Assembly (NCBI GenBank): GCA_017308475.1
Contig: JAFKEU010000005.1
Coordinates: 310,001 to 374,000 of the forward strand
Length of the DNA: 64,000 bases
Reading direction: 5' to 3'
DNA from: Alphaproteobacteria bacterium
Lineage (GTDB): Bacteria > Pseudomonadota > Alphaproteobacteria > Micropepsales > Micropepsaceae
The position numbers and the translations under genes are program-made. This document shows, in pieces, positions 1 through 9,308 of this stretch; within the stretch, counting starts at the first letter, position 1; each line of letters opens with the position of its first letter. The notes below the pieces were generated by a model that searched no databases, was not told the DNA's origin, and worked only from the letters and a program-made list of their open reading frames with translations.

Positions 1-441
1 GCGGCGCTGTTCGCCAGCCTGTTCCTGGACGGCATCGCCGCCCGCATCGAGGCGCGCGACTATCCCGGCGATCCGCCCGCGCGCGGGGTGTCTTTCTGGA
101 CCGGGCTGAAGACGGGGCTGGCGCTGATGGCTGCGGTGCTGGGCGTCAATCTGATGCTGCTGCCTTTCGACCTGGCGCTGCCGGGACTGGCACAGCTGGT
201 CACGCTGCTGGCCACCGGCTGGCTTCTGGGCCGGGAATATTTCGAGCTGGTGGCGCTGCGCCATGTGGGCCCGCAGGAAGCGGCGCTGCTGCGCCGCCGC
301 TTCGGCGCGCGCATTACCGCGGCGGGCACGATCCTGGCGCTGCTGGCCATGATTCCGCTTGTCAACCTGATTGCGCCCTTGTTCGGCACCGCTTTGATGG
401 TGCATCTGTTCCGGCAGATGCGATGCAGAGCTTCCGCATGA
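1..441 (+). CDS. EI24/CysZ-like membrane protein (5' truncated)
   Basis: The reading frame is open from the first base, so the N-terminus lies outside the window; 146 residues are visible. The first visible residues (LFLDGIAARIEARDYPG) resemble the conserved segment of EI24/CysZ-type proteins, and three hydrophobic stretches follow, near visible residues 36-55, 58-75 and 105-135. The family consists of multi-pass inner-membrane proteins. Some members take part in sulfate uptake, but substrate cannot be assigned here. The stop codon overlaps the start of the next gene in an ATGA arrangement. Confidence 0.75.
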   Translation, partial: AALFASLFLDGIAARIEARDYPGDPPARGVSFWTGLKTGLALMAAVLGVNLMLLPFDLALPGLAQLVTLLATGWLLGREYFELVALRHVGPQEAALLRRRFGARITAAGTILALLAMIPLVNLIAPLFGTALMVHLFRQMRCRASA

Positions 442-821
442 TCCGCCGTATTCCTGTGCTGTGCCTTGCGCTTCTGACCGCGGCCTGCGCGTCAAAGCCC
501 CTGCCGCCGCCTGTGCCGGCGCCGCACGCCATCCCGCCCGAACCGCCGCGCGGCGAGCCGTCCGATTTTCTGGGCATGACCGCGGCGGCGTTGCGCCGGC
601 AGGTCGGCGCGCCCGCCTTTGTGCGCAAGGATGGCGGAATGGAGATGTGGCGCTATGACGGCGCTGACTGCCACGCCTTTTTCTTCCTCTATGACGCCCA
701 AGGCAGCAATCGGGGCCAGAAGGCGGTGCGCCATGTGGAGACGCTGCCGCACGGCGCCGCCGGCGCCGCCGACATGGACTGCCTTGCCGCGCTGAAGCTC
801 ATCCCCGCGAAGACGTCCTGA
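438..821 (+). CDS. Small lipoprotein, function unknown
   Basis: A 127-residue protein with a short basic start, a hydrophobic core and a lipobox (LTAAC, Cys17), followed by a proline-rich linker; it should be a lipid-anchored envelope protein. The ATG at 438 overlaps the upstream stop (ATGA), which favours it over the ATG at 423. The remainder contains a segment resembling small-lipoprotein domains seen in alphaproteobacteria (DFLGMTAAALRRQVGAPAF and MWRYDGADCHAFFFLY), but I cannot assign a family. Its 3' end overlaps the convergent nth gene by 23 bp. Confidence 0.65.
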   Translation: MIRRIPVLCLALLTAACASKPLPPPVPAPHAIPPEPPRGEPSDFLGMTAAALRRQVGAPAFVRKDGGMEMWRYDGADCHAFFFLYDAQGSNRGQKAVRHVETLPHGAAGAADMDCLAALKLIPAKTS

Positions 822-1488
822 GCTTCGGCTTTTGCGGCGGCAACTCCCTGGTCTTGTCCTTGAAGCGGCACAGGTCGCGCACCACGCAGGTGGGACACAG
901 GGGCTTGCGTGCGACACAGGTATAGCGCCCGTGCAGGATCAGCCAGTGATGGGCGTGAAGGCGATATTCCTGCGGCACGATCTTTTCCAGCGCCAGCTCG
1001 ACCGCCAGCACATCCTTGCCCGGCGCCAGCCCGGTGCGGTTGGCGACGCGGAAAATGTGCGTATCCACCGCGATGGTCGGCTCGCCAAAGGCCACGTTCA
1101 GCACCACATTGGCGGTCTTGCGCCCGACGCCCGGCAGCGCCTCAAGTGCCTCGCGCTCCTTCGGTACCCTGCCGTGGTGCTGTTCGATCAGGATCTTCGA
1201 CAGGGCGATGACATTCTTCGCCTTGCCCTTGTAGAGCCCGATGGTCTTGATGGCGTCGGCCAGCTTTTCCTCGCCCAGCGCCACCATCTGTTCGGGTGTT
1301 CTGACCTTCTGAAACAGCGGCGCGGTGGCCTTGTTCACGCCCTTGTCGGTCGCCTGGGCCGACAGCACCACCGCCACCAGCAGGGTGAAGGGATTCACAT
1401 ACTGAAGTTCGGTTTTCGGTTCGGGCGTGTGGGCCTTCAGCCGCCGGAAGAATTCCGCCGCTTCGGCCCCGGTGAACGGCTTAGCCAT
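799..1488 (-). CDS. nth: Endonuclease III (DNA glycosylase/AP lyase)
   Basis: A 229-residue base-excision repair enzyme that removes oxidised pyrimidines and cleaves the abasic site. The helix-hairpin-helix segment [10 protein letters not shown] carries the catalytic Lys124, the VDTHIFR segment carries the catalytic Asp142, and the C-terminal 4Fe-4S ligands follow the C-X6-C-X2-C-X5-C spacing (Cys191, 198, 201, 207). Length is typical. The start overlaps the end of dapB by 8 bp, so the two are probably cotranscribed, with dapB first. Confidence 0.95.
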   Translation of the reverse strand: MAKPFTGAEAAEFFRRLKAHTPEPKTELQYVNPFTLLVAVVLSAQATDKGVNKATAPLFQKVRTPEQMVALGEEKLADAIKTIGLYKGKAKNVIALSKILIEQHHGRVPKEREALEALPGVGRKTANVVLNVAFGEPTIAVDTHIFRVANRTGLAPGKDVLAVELALEKIVPQEYRLHAHHWLILHGRYTCVARKPLCPTCVVRDLCRFKDKTRELPPQKPKLRTSSRG

Positions 1489-2290
1489 TCAGCCCGAGCA
1501 CATCGCTCATCGCATAGAGCCCCGGCTTCTTGCCATGACCCCATTTCGCCGCCGCCAGTGCGCCATGGGCGAAGATGGAGCGGTCTTCGGCGGTATGCGA
1601 AAGGGTGATGCGCTCGCCCGTACCGGCGAAGATCACCGAATGCTCGCCTACCACCGTGCCGCCGCGCAGCGTGGCAAAGCCGATGGCGCCTTCGGGGCGC
1701 ACGCCGGTATGGCCGTCGCGGGCCTTGACCGCCTTCTTGCTCAGCGCCACGGCGCGGCCCTTCGCTGCGGCCTCGCCCAAAAGCAGCGCGGTGCCGGACG
1801 GCGCGTCCACCTTGTTCCTGTGGTGCATCTCCAGCACCTCGACATCGTAATCGGGCAGCGAGCGGGCGGCGCGCTCCACCAGCGCGGCCAGAAGATTGAC
1901 GCCCATGCTCATGTTGCCGCTCTTGACGATCACCGCATGGCGGGCGGCGGCGGCAATGCGCTGCTCCTGCTTTTCGTTGAAGCCGGTGGTGCCGATGACA
2001 TGGACGATGCGCGCCTGCGCCGCCAGTTCGGCCAGCATCACCGACACCAGGGGCTTGGTGAAATCCACGATCGCCTGGGCGTTCGCCACCAGCGGCAGAG
2101 GATCGGCGGTCAGTTTCATGCCGTTGGGCTGCATGCCTGCCAGGGTGCCTGAATCCATGCCCAGATTGGGATGGCCTTCCATCTCCAGCGCCCCGCACAG
2201 GGTGATGCCGCTGCCCTGCGCGATCTCGCGGATCAGGGTGCGGCCCATGCGGCCCGAGGCACCGGCGACGACGATGTTGAGATCGGCCAT
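1481..2290 (-). CDS. dapB: 4-hydroxy-tetrahydrodipicolinate reductase
   Basis: A 269-residue enzyme of lysine and diaminopimelate synthesis. The N-terminal Rossmann motif GASGRMGR binds NAD(P)H. The signature around residues 154-168 ([15 protein letters not shown]) holds the conserved histidine pair and Lys160 of the active site. A purine-rich AGAGGG lies upstream of the ATG. The product feeds peptidoglycan synthesis. grpE lies 34 nt upstream on the same strand, so hrcA-grpE-dapB-nth could be read together, although I cannot see whether there is a promoter in the gap. Confidence 0.95.
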   Translation of the reverse strand: MADLNIVVAGASGRMGRTLIREIAQGSGITLCGALEMEGHPNLGMDSGTLAGMQPNGMKLTADPLPLVANAQAIVDFTKPLVSVMLAELAAQARIVHVIGTTGFNEKQEQRIAAAARHAVIVKSGNMSMGVNLLAALVERAARSLPDYDVEVLEMHHRNKVDAPSGTALLLGEAAAKGRAVALSKKAVKARDGHTGVRPEGAIGFATLRGGTVVGEHSVIFAGTGERITLSHTAEDRSIFAHGALAAAKWGHGKKPGLYAMSDVLGLNG

Positions 2291-2324
2291 GGGTTTGCCC
2301 TCTTCTTCTGCATGACCCGATGGA

Positions 2325-2909
2325 TCAGGCCTTGACGTCGGTGCCCGCTGGAACTTCCTTGCGCGCCACGGTCACCATCGCGGGCCTGAGCAGGCGGTCG
2401 CCGATCGTGAACCCGGTCTGCACCACATCCACGATGCTGCCGGCGGGCTTGCCGCCGCCGGGCACTTCGGCGATCGCCTGGTGCAGGTTGGGATCGAAGC
2501 GCCCGTCCGAAGTGTCCACCGGCTTGACGCCATAGCGTTCCAGCGTGGACAGAAGCTGGCGGTCGGTGGCTTCCACGCCATCCAGCACGGCCTTGACCTG
2601 CGGATCGGCGGCCTCGCGCAGCGCGGGCGGGCAGGCCGCCAGCGCGCGGGCGAAATTGTCGGCGATGCCCAGCATGTCGCGGGCGAATTTGGTCACCGCA
2701 TACTGGCTGGCATCGGTCTTTTCGCGCTCGGCCCGGCGGCGCACATTCTCCACCTCGGCCAGGGCGCGCAGGCGCTGGTCTTTCAGGCTTTCCACCTCGG
2801 CCTTCAGGGCTTCCAGCACGGCGAACTCCGCCGCGAAGGGCGAATCTTCGTGTCCGGCCTGGGCCTGATGATGCGGTGTCTGGGGTTCGGGTATCTTTTC
2901 TTCGGTCAT
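2325..2909 (-). CDS. grpE: GrpE nucleotide exchange factor
   Basis: A 194-residue cochaperone that releases ADP from DnaK. The long charged helix near residues 30-70 (including [17 protein letters not shown]) and the C-terminal beta domain ([20 protein letters not shown]) are the family hallmarks. It starts 31 nt after hrcA on the same strand, the common heat-shock pairing. dnaK and dnaJ are not in the window. Confidence 0.95.
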   Translation of the reverse strand: MTEEKIPEPQTPHHQAQAGHEDSPFAAEFAVLEALKAEVESLKDQRLRALAEVENVRRRAEREKTDASQYAVTKFARDMLGIADNFARALAACPPALREAADPQVKAVLDGVEATDRQLLSTLERYGVKPVDTSDGRFDPNLHQAIAEVPGGGKPAGSIVDVVQTGFTIGDRLLRPAMVTVARKEVPAGTDVKA

Positions 2910-2940
2910 GGCGAAATCCTTGGCGGCGACTTCCTAACCC

Positions 2941-3960
2941 TTACGCGAGCAGCCGTCCAATGACTTTGGCGGTGTGGTCGACCATGGGAATGATGCGGCC
3001 GTAATTGATGCGGGTCGGCCCCAGAACCCCGATCACCCCCACGATCCGCCCCTGGGCGTTGGCATAAGGCGCGGCCACGATAGAGGAACCGGAGAGCGAA
3101 AAAAGCCGGTTTTCGGACCCTATGAAAATGCTGACGCCGTCACCATCCTTGGCCAGTTCCAGAAGGCGGATCAAGTCGGCCTTGCGCTCGATGTCATCGA
3201 AAAGGGTGCGGATGCGTTCGATGTCCTCGCGCGCACCCATATTGTCCAGCAGATGCGAGGCGCCGCGCACCACCAGCACTTTTTCCGGCCCGGCGATGGT
3301 GGCCAGCCCTTCGGCCACCACCTTGGCAGTCAGCGTGTCCAGCAGCGACCGCTCAGTTTCCAGCTCGGCCAGGATCTCGACCCGCGCCGCATCGATGGTG
3401 CGCCCGCGCAGCCGCGCGCCCAGATAGTTGCCCGCTTCCGTCAGCGCCGACACCGGCAGGCCGGGCGGGGTGTCGATGACCCGGTTCTCGACCTGGCCGT
3501 CCTCGCCTACCAGGATCACCAGCGCCTTGCCGGGCCCGACCCCCACGAATTCCACATGCTTGAGGGGCGTGTCCTGCTTGGCGGTGACCATCAGCCCGGC
3601 ACAGCGCGACAGGCCGGCCAGCGACTGGGCGGCCTGACCCATCACCTCTTCCAGGCTCTTGCCCGTGCCCAGCATGCGGCTTTCGATGGCCCGGCGTTCG
3701 TCATCGGCCAGTTCGCCCACTTCCAGCAGCCCGTCCACGAACAGGCGCAGGCCCTTTTCGGTGGGCACCCGCCCCGCCGACGTATGGGGGGCATAGAGCA
3801 GGCCCATCGCCTCCAGGTCGCTCATCACATTGCGGATCGAGGCGGGCGACAGGGTCAGGGGAAGCCGCTGGGACAAAGTGCGGCTGCCGACCGGTTCGCC
3901 GCTGGTCAGGAAGGCCTCCACCAGATGGCGGAAGACCTCGCGCGGGCGCTCCCCTAGCAT
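2941..3960 (-). CDS. hrcA: Heat-inducible transcription repressor HrcA
   Basis: A 339-residue repressor that normally binds CIRCE operators of groESL and dnaK genes. The N-terminal winged helix (MLGERPREVFRHLVEAFL, then SRTLSQRLPLTLSPASIRNV) and the dimerisation region with FIGSEN are clear. The open frame continues about 650 nt upstream, but family alignment places the start at the ATG at 3960. I see no CIRCE inverted repeat upstream of hrcA in this window, so autoregulation is not supported here. Confidence 0.93.
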   Translation of the reverse strand: MLGERPREVFRHLVEAFLTSGEPVGSRTLSQRLPLTLSPASIRNVMSDLEAMGLLYAPHTSAGRVPTEKGLRLFVDGLLEVGELADDERRAIESRMLGTGKSLEEVMGQAAQSLAGLSRCAGLMVTAKQDTPLKHVEFVGVGPGKALVILVGEDGQVENRVIDTPPGLPVSALTEAGNYLGARLRGRTIDAARVEILAELETERSLLDTLTAKVVAEGLATIAGPEKVLVVRGASHLLDNMGAREDIERIRTLFDDIERKADLIRLLELAKDGDGVSIFIGSENRLFSLSGSSIVAAPYANAQGRIVGVIGVLGPTRINYGRIIPMVDHTAKVIGRLLA

Positions 3961-4102
3961 CGGGGGGACATAGAGGGGGGATCGCGATTCTAGGCTCAAC
4001 GCTTTGAATTTCCTGTATATTCCGCCGGTGATGGACTTGCCCCGGCGGATGCCGCTAGGAAACGCGCCCAGATTAGCAGACTTCTCCCATATAAGAGGCA
4101 CC

Positions 4103-4846
4103 ATGCCCCCTTCAATCGACTTGCCTGTCACCGCCCGCCCCGATGGCCGCGCCCCGGATACGATGCGCCCCGTCAGCCTGACGCCCGGCTTTTCCCGCCA
4201 TGCCGAAGGCTCCTGCCTGGTCAAGTTCGGCAACACCCATGTGCTGGTCACCGCCAGCCTGGAGGAAAAGGCGCCCCCCTTCCTGAAAGGCTCGGGCAAG
4301 GGCTGGGTGACGGCGGAATACGGCATGCTGCCCCGCTCCACCCATGAGCGCATGCGCCGCGAGGCGGCGGCCGGCAAACAGTCTGGCCGCACCCAGGAAA
4401 TCCAGCGCCTGGTGGGCCGCAGCCTGCGCGCGGTGTGCGACTTCACCGCGCTGGGCGAGCGGCAGATCGTGATCGACTGCGACGTGCTGCAGGCCGACGG
4501 CGGCACCCGCACTGCCGCCATCACAGGCGGCTTCGTGGCGCTTTCCCAGTGCGTCGCCTTCATGAAGCGGGTCGGCATGGTGACGGCGCCGGTGATCAGG
4601 GACCACGTCGCCGCCATATCGTGCGGGATCGTGCGCGGGCTGCCCGTCCTGGACCTGAACTATGACGAAGATTCCACCGCCGAGACCGACGCCAATTTCG
4701 TGCTGACCGGCGCGGGCGGGCTGGTGGAGATCCAGGGCACCGCGGAAGGCGCGCCGTTCACCGAGGATCAGCTGACCGCGCTCTTGCGCCTGGCGCGCAA
4801 GGGCATCGGCGAACTGGTCGAATTGCAGAAGCAGGTCCTGGCGTGA
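4103..4846 (+). CDS. rph: Ribonuclease PH
   Basis: A 247-residue phosphate-dependent 3' exoribonuclease that trims tRNA precursors. [19 protein letters not shown] at the N-terminus, [21 protein letters not shown], and the [14 protein letters not shown] segment match the family throughout. The open frame starts at 4004, but the ATG at 4103 gives the normal length. It is divergent from hrcA, and its last bases overlap the GTG of rdgB (GTGA). Confidence 0.95.
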   Translation: MPPSIDLPVTARPDGRAPDTMRPVSLTPGFSRHAEGSCLVKFGNTHVLVTASLEEKAPPFLKGSGKGWVTAEYGMLPRSTHERMRREAAAGKQSGRTQEIQRLVGRSLRAVCDFTALGERQIVIDCDVLQADGGTRTAAITGGFVALSQCVAFMKRVGMVTAPVIRDHVAAISCGIVRGLPVLDLNYDEDSTAETDANFVLTGAGGLVEIQGTAEGAPFTEDQLTALLRLARKGIGELVELQKQVLA

Positions 4847-5460
4847 CGATCCGGCTGCCGCGCGGGGCCACCCTGATCGTGGCCAGCCACAATCCCGGCA
4901 AGGTGCGCGAGATCCATGCACTGCTCGGCCCGCACGGCATCCATGCGGTCAGTGCGGGCGACCTGAAGCTTCCTGAACCGGAAGAGACCGGCACCACATT
5001 CGCCGCCAATGCCGAACTGAAGGCGCTGGCTGCGGCGAAGGCCGGCGGCCATGCGGCGCTGGCCGACGATTCGGGCCTGTGCGTGGAAGCTCTGGACGGC
5101 GCGCCCGGCGTCTATTCGGCGCGCTGGGCCGGGCCGACGAAAGACTTCCGCATCGCCATCAACCGCGTGCATGACGAACTGCGTCAGCGGCACTTGTCGG
5201 GAAGTCCGGCGGCCTTCGTCTGCGCGCTGAGCGTGGCGCTGCCGGGCGGCGAACACCAGACCTTCGAAGGCACGGTGCATGGCAAGGTGGTGTTCCCGCC
5301 GCGCGGAGAGAAGGGCTTCGGCTATGACCCGATCTTCGTCGCCGACCTGATGACGGAAACCTTTGCCGAGATTGATCCCCAGTTGAAGCATTCCATCAGC
5401 CATCGCGCCATCGCCTTCGAGCGGCTGCTGCACAGCCATATCTTCGATGAGTCGCTTTGA
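4843..5460 (+). CDS. rdgB: dITP/XTP pyrophosphatase (HAM1 family)
   Basis: A 205-residue nucleotide-pool cleaning enzyme that hydrolyses dITP, XTP and related non-canonical nucleotides. It shows the substrate-binding [10 protein letters not shown] segment, the metal-binding [17 protein letters not shown] segment and the FGYDPIF motif. The GTG start overlaps the rph stop. The rph-rdgB-hemW order is a recurring alphaproteobacterial arrangement. Confidence 0.95.
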   Translation: MTIRLPRGATLIVASHNPGKVREIHALLGPHGIHAVSAGDLKLPEPEETGTTFAANAELKALAAAKAGGHAALADDSGLCVEALDGAPGVYSARWAGPTKDFRIAINRVHDELRQRHLSGSPAAFVCALSVALPGGEHQTFEGTVHGKVVFPPRGEKGFGYDPIFVADLMTETFAEIDPQLKHSISHRAIAFERLLHSHIFDESL

Positions 5461-5471
5461 TATCTCTCATT

Positions 5472-5546
5472 CGTCATGGCCCGGCTTGTCCGGGCCATCC
5501 ATAACCCTCTCACCGTATGGATGGCCCGCTTGCGCGGGCCATGACG
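5472..5546. repeat. Dispersed palindromic repeat, GTCATGGCCC family, copy 1
   Basis: The arms CGTCATGGCCCG and CGGGCCATGACG bound a 75-bp unit in the rdgB-hemW gap. Inside, CGGGCCATCCAT pairs with ATGGATGGCCCG, so the unit can fold as two neighbouring hairpins or one long stem. The same terminal core occurs at 28280-28320 and 28848-28952. It ends 13 nt before the hemW ATG, so its folding may affect hemW expression. Confidence 0.8.
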
Positions 5547-5559
5547 GCCGGAGAAGCTG

Positions 5560-6696
5560 ATGGCATTCGGCATCTACGTCCATTGGCCGTTCTGTGCCGC
5601 AAAGTGCCCCTATTGCGACTTCAATTCCCATGTCCGCGCCGCGATCGACGAAGACGGCTGGGTCGATGCCATCCTGGCCGAGCTGGCCTGGGTGCGCGCG
5701 CGGCAGGCGGGGACGCCCATCGTCGAAACCATCTTCTTAGGCGGCGGCACGCCTTCGCTGATGAGCGGACGCGCGGTGGGCCGGGTGCTGGAAAAGATCG
5801 CCGCCCTCTGGCCCCGGGCGAACGATGTCGAAGTCACGCTGGAAGCCAATCCGGCATCCGCCGACGCCGCGCGCTTCGCCGATTACGCGAGCGCCGGAGT
5901 GAATCGCGTGTCGCTGGGCGTGCAGGCGCTGAACGATGCCGACCTGAAGGCGCTGGGCCGCCTGCATGACGTGGCCGAGGCGCGCGGCGCGCTTGCCACG
6001 GCGATGCGGCAGTTCGATCGCGTCTCGCTGGACCTGATCTATGCCCGCCCCGGCCAGTCGGATGCGGACTGGCGCGCCGAACTGAAACAGGCGCTGTCTT
6101 TCGGCACTTCGCATCTTTCGCTCTACCAGCTCACCATCGAGCCCGAAACGCCCTACGCACTGCTCTACCGGCAGGGCAGGCTGGCGATACCCGACGATGA
6201 TCTTGCCGCAGGCCTGTACGAGACGACCCAGGAACTGACCGAAGCGGCGGGCCTTCCCGCCTACGAGATTTCCAATCACGCCCGCCCCGGCCAGGAAAGC
6301 CGCCACAATCTGATCTACTGGCGCTATGGCGATTATGCCGGCGTGGGCCCGGGCGCGCATGGGCGGCTGACGCTGCCCGGCGGCCGCATCGCCACCGCCG
6401 CCATCCGCCTGCCCGAACGCTGGATCGCCAGGGTGGCAAAACAGGGTCACGGCTTTGACGAAATGACCGCCATCACCGATGCCGACGCGGCGCGCGAGCA
6501 TCTGCTGATGAACCTGCGCCTGGCCGAAGGGCTGGACCTTGGGGCATATGAACGGCGCTGGGGCACGAGGCCCGGCGCGGCGCGCATTGCCGCGCTGGCC
6601 GGTCAGGGCCTTCTCAGGCTGGATGGCGACATCCTCACCGCCACGCCCGCGGGCCGTCTCTTGCTCAACCGCGTGATTGCGGAGCTTTTGAATTGA
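5560..6696 (+). CDS. hemW: Radical SAM heme chaperone HemW
   Basis: A 378-residue radical SAM protein formerly annotated as oxygen-independent coproporphyrinogen oxidase. The iron-sulfur ligands are Cys12, Cys16 and Cys19 in HWPFCAAKCPYCDFNSH, followed by the GGGTPS motif and a C-terminal HemW-type domain (ISNHARPGQESRHNLIYWRY). Family members bind heme and deliver it to apoproteins. GGAGAAG precedes the ATG. A palindromic repeat fills the gap from rdgB. Confidence 0.92.
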   Translation: MAFGIYVHWPFCAAKCPYCDFNSHVRAAIDEDGWVDAILAELAWVRARQAGTPIVETIFLGGGTPSLMSGRAVGRVLEKIAALWPRANDVEVTLEANPASADAARFADYASAGVNRVSLGVQALNDADLKALGRLHDVAEARGALATAMRQFDRVSLDLIYARPGQSDADWRAELKQALSFGTSHLSLYQLTIEPETPYALLYRQGRLAIPDDDLAAGLYETTQELTEAAGLPAYEISNHARPGQESRHNLIYWRYGDYAGVGPGAHGRLTLPGGRIATAAIRLPERWIARVAKQGHGFDEMTAITDADAAREHLLMNLRLAEGLDLGAYERRWGTRPGAARIAALAGQGLLRLDGDILTATPAGRLLLNRVIAELLN

Positions 6697-6712
6697 ACCC
6701 GCTCCGGAGGGG

Positions 6713-7957
6713 TTAAGAGCTCTTCCCCTGAAAAGTCGTCGGCGCCGGGCTGACCACCACGGGCCCCAGCGGCGTCATCTCCAGCACCGCCAGCCCGCGC
6801 TCGGAGGTGCCGTCGGCATTGAAGCGGAAGATGCCGTCCACTCCGGAAAAGCCGTTGGGGTCCATCAGGGCGGACTGGGTGAAGCGGTGATAGGGCTGGC
6901 CCTCGGCCAGCAGCGCCACCAGCGACATCGCGTCATAGGCCAGGCTGGCCAGGTTGGCCGGCGGCGAATTGAAGGTGGCGCGATAGCGTTCATTGAATGC
7001 GTCGTCCGCCTTGGGCGAGGGCGCGGCATACCAGCTGCCCTCAAGCGTCGGTTCCTTCTGCAGCGACGCATCGTCCCACAGCCCGGTGCCCATCAGCTGC
7101 ACCTTGCCCGGTCCCATGCCGTCGAACTGCAGGGTGGGCGCGATCTCCTTCACCAGCGGACCACCCTGGGCGATCAGCACCGCGTCGGCGCCGCTTTTTG
7201 CCACCGCGCCCGCCGAACCCATCACCGCTCCGGTCCGCGGCGTGAAGCGCTCGATGTCCACCACCTGGCCCTTGGCCGCCTTGACGGAATTTTCGAACTC
7301 GTTCAGCGCCAGATCGCCATAGGCACTCTGCGGGATCAGGGCGGCGAATTTCTGGTGCCCGCGCGAGGCGGCGTATGAAACCACCCGGCGCACTTCGTTC
7401 TGCGGCAGGAAGCTGATCAGATAGGCGCCATCGCCCGCCACGCTGCGCTCGGTCGAGAAGGCCAGCACCGGCACGCCGCGGTCGCGCGCAACCGGCGCCA
7501 CCGCCGCCACAGACGGACCGAACAGCGGCCCCACGATCACTTCGGCGCCCTGGGCCAGAAGGTTCTTCGCCGCCTCCGCCGCCTGGGCACCGCCATTGCC
7601 CTCATCGCCGACCATCAGAAGGATGCCGTGGTTCTTGGAATCGAACATGGCCAGCTCGGCGGCCTTCAGCATCGACTGGGCCAGGTTGCGCGTGGCCGGT
7701 GAACCGCTGGACAAGGGCAGGATCACACCCACCCGCACCGGCGTACCTTCGGGAAGGCCCGGAAGGCGCAGATATTCGGCCTGGTCGCGGTCCAGCGGAT
7801 TCTTGGCCACCGGCGCGGGTGCAGGGGGCGCCACGCGCGGAGGCGGCGGCGCGGGTGGCTGGGTCGCGCAGGCCGACAGCAGCACTGTCGCGCACATGGC
7901 CGACATGGCAAGAAACCGGGGGGGACGGGCAAAACGGGAAGGCAATGAGCCAAGCAT
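6713..7957 (-). CDS. LppC/LpoA-type lipoprotein, periplasmic-binding fold (penicillin-binding protein activator)
   Basis: A 414-residue lipoprotein: arginine-containing N-region, hydrophobic core and lipobox LLSAC (Cys30), a proline-rich linker, then a type 1 periplasmic-binding fold (VRVGVILPLSSG and VIVGPLFGPSVAAVAP). In gammaproteobacteria the related LpoA stimulates PBP1a; the same role here is inference. It is divergent from rsmI, as in many proteobacteria, and the two start regions overlap by 13 bp. A class A PBP is encoded at 50069-52081. Confidence 0.8.
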   Translation of the reverse strand: MLGSLPSRFARPPRFLAMSAMCATVLLSACATQPPAPPPPRVAPPAPAPVAKNPLDRDQAEYLRLPGLPEGTPVRVGVILPLSSGSPATRNLAQSMLKAAELAMFDSKNHGILLMVGDEGNGGAQAAEAAKNLLAQGAEVIVGPLFGPSVAAVAPVARDRGVPVLAFSTERSVAGDGAYLISFLPQNEVRRVVSYAASRGHQKFAALIPQSAYGDLALNEFENSVKAAKGQVVDIERFTPRTGAVMGSAGAVAKSGADAVLIAQGGPLVKEIAPTLQFDGMGPGKVQLMGTGLWDDASLQKEPTLEGSWYAAPSPKADDAFNERYRATFNSPPANLASLAYDAMSLVALLAEGQPYHRFTQSALMDPNGFSGVDGIFRFNADGTSERGLAVLEMTPLGPVVVSPAPTTFQGKSS

Positions 7958-8925
7958 CAGATCATCCTGGTTCGGAAGGCCCAGCAGATGCCGGGGCGGG
8001 GGACCTTAAGCCGCTGGAACAGCCCGGTAAATCCCGCGATTCGTCTTCCGCTGTCCTGGACGCCGACCAGGGCGGTCCCGCCGCCGGCCCGCCTTCGGGC
8101 CTGTACGTTCTGGCGACCCCCATTGGCAATGCCCGCGATATTTCGCTGAGGGGGCTGGAAATCCTGAAGGCAGCCACCGTCATTGCCGCAGAAGATACCC
8201 GCGTGACGTCTAAACTATTGGCAATCCACGGAATTTCCCGCCCCCTGATCGCCTATAACGACCACAATGCCGCGGTCATGCGGCCCAAGATCCTGGCCCG
8301 CCTGGCGGCGGGGCAGAAAGTGGTGCTGGTCTCCGACGCCGGCACGCCGCTGGTGTCGGACCCCGGCTACAAGCTGGTGCGCGAGGCGCTGGCGGCGGGG
8401 CTGCCGGTCCATGCCATCCCCGGCGCTTCGGCGGTGCTGACGGCGCTCACCCTGTCGGGCCTGCCGTCCGACCGCTTTCTGTTCGCGGGTTTCCTGTCGT
8501 CGAAGGCGGGTGAGCGGGCCGGCGCCCTGGCCGAACTCGCGGCGGTGCCCGCCACCCTGATCTTCTTTGAATCCGCCCAGCGGCTGGCCGAAAGCCTTTC
8601 GGCCATGGCCGATGCGCTGGGCGAGCGGCCCTGTGTGGTGGCACGCGAGCTGACCAAGCGGCACGAGGAAGTGCGGCGCGGTACCTTGCGCGAACTGGCG
8701 GCGCATTATGCGGATGCGGGCGCTCCAAAAGGCGAAGTCACGATTGTGGTGGGCCCGCCGCTGGAGGTGGGCCCGGACTTTGCGCGCATCGACGCGGCGC
8801 TGGGCCAGGCGCTGGCCTTCATGCCGGTCAAGGCGGCGGCCGAGCTGATCGCGCAGCTGACTGGCGCATCCAGAAAGCAGATCTACAACCGCGCCCTGCA
8901 GCTGAAAGACGATGCGAAACCGTGA
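7945..8925 (+). CDS. rsmI: 16S rRNA (cytidine1402-2'-O)-methyltransferase
   Basis: A 326-residue tetrapyrrole-methylase-fold enzyme. GLYVLATPIGNARDISLRGL starts the conserved core, followed by AEDTRVTSKLL and VSDAGTPLVSDPGY. The core begins near residue 50, after an acidic, low-complexity extension. There is no ATG, GTG or TTG in frame between 7945 and the core, so the extension is probably translated. The start overlaps the divergent LppC start, and yraN overlaps the 3' end by 14 bp. Confidence 0.92.
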   Translation: MSQASDHPGSEGPADAGAGDLKPLEQPGKSRDSSSAVLDADQGGPAAGPPSGLYVLATPIGNARDISLRGLEILKAATVIAAEDTRVTSKLLAIHGISRPLIAYNDHNAAVMRPKILARLAAGQKVVLVSDAGTPLVSDPGYKLVREALAAGLPVHAIPGASAVLTALTLSGLPSDRFLFAGFLSSKAGERAGALAELAAVPATLIFFESAQRLAESLSAMADALGERPCVVARELTKRHEEVRRGTLRELAAHYADAGAPKGEVTIVVGPPLEVGPDFARIDAALGQALAFMPVKAAAELIAQLTGASRKQIYNRALQLKDDAKP

Positions 8926-9277
8926 AGCGGCCGAGCGCCGCGGCCGCGCCGGCGAAACCCTGGCGGCCCTCTGGCTGCGGCTGAAGGGCTATCGCGTCCT
9001 GGCGCGGCGGGTGAAGACCCATGCCGGCGAGATCGACCTGGTCGCCGCCGCCCCCTTTGGTCCCATCTGCTTCATCGAGGTCAAGGCGCGCAGCCATCCG
9101 CGCCTGGCGGCGGAAAGCGTGATGGACGGCCAGCGGACTCGCATTGCCCGCGCCGCCAACCTATATCTGGCCGCACGGCCGGCGCTGTCGGCGCGGGGCA
9201 TGCGCTTCGACATCATCGCGGTGGCGCCGCGCGCGCTTCCGGTGCATCACCGCGATGTCTGGCGGCCCGAAGGATGA
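8912..9277 (+). CDS. yraN: YraN/UPF0102 family nuclease-fold protein
   Basis: A 121-residue protein with the UPF0102 signature: [34 protein letters not shown], then FIEVKAR. The E-I-D and E-V-K residues match the PD-(D/E)XK nuclease-like core. Cellular role is not settled. It overlaps rsmI, as in many proteobacteria, and gshB follows after 31 nt. Confidence 0.9.
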   Translation: MRNREAAERRGRAGETLAALWLRLKGYRVLARRVKTHAGEIDLVAAAPFGPICFIEVKARSHPRLAAESVMDGQRTRIARAANLYLAARPALSARGMRFDIIAVAPRALPVHHRDVWRPEG

Positions 9278-9308
9278 TTGCACGGACGATGTGTGGGAGA
9301 GCATTTAC

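Noticed and set aside
4086-4092. CCCATAT resembling an RpoH -10 element upstream of rph
   Set aside because: No CTTGAA element lies at the right distance and the start codon follows within about 10 nt.
3961-4617. Upstream extension of the hrcA frame
   Set aside because: It is antisense to rph; conserved HrcA sequence starts at 3960 and gives the normal length.
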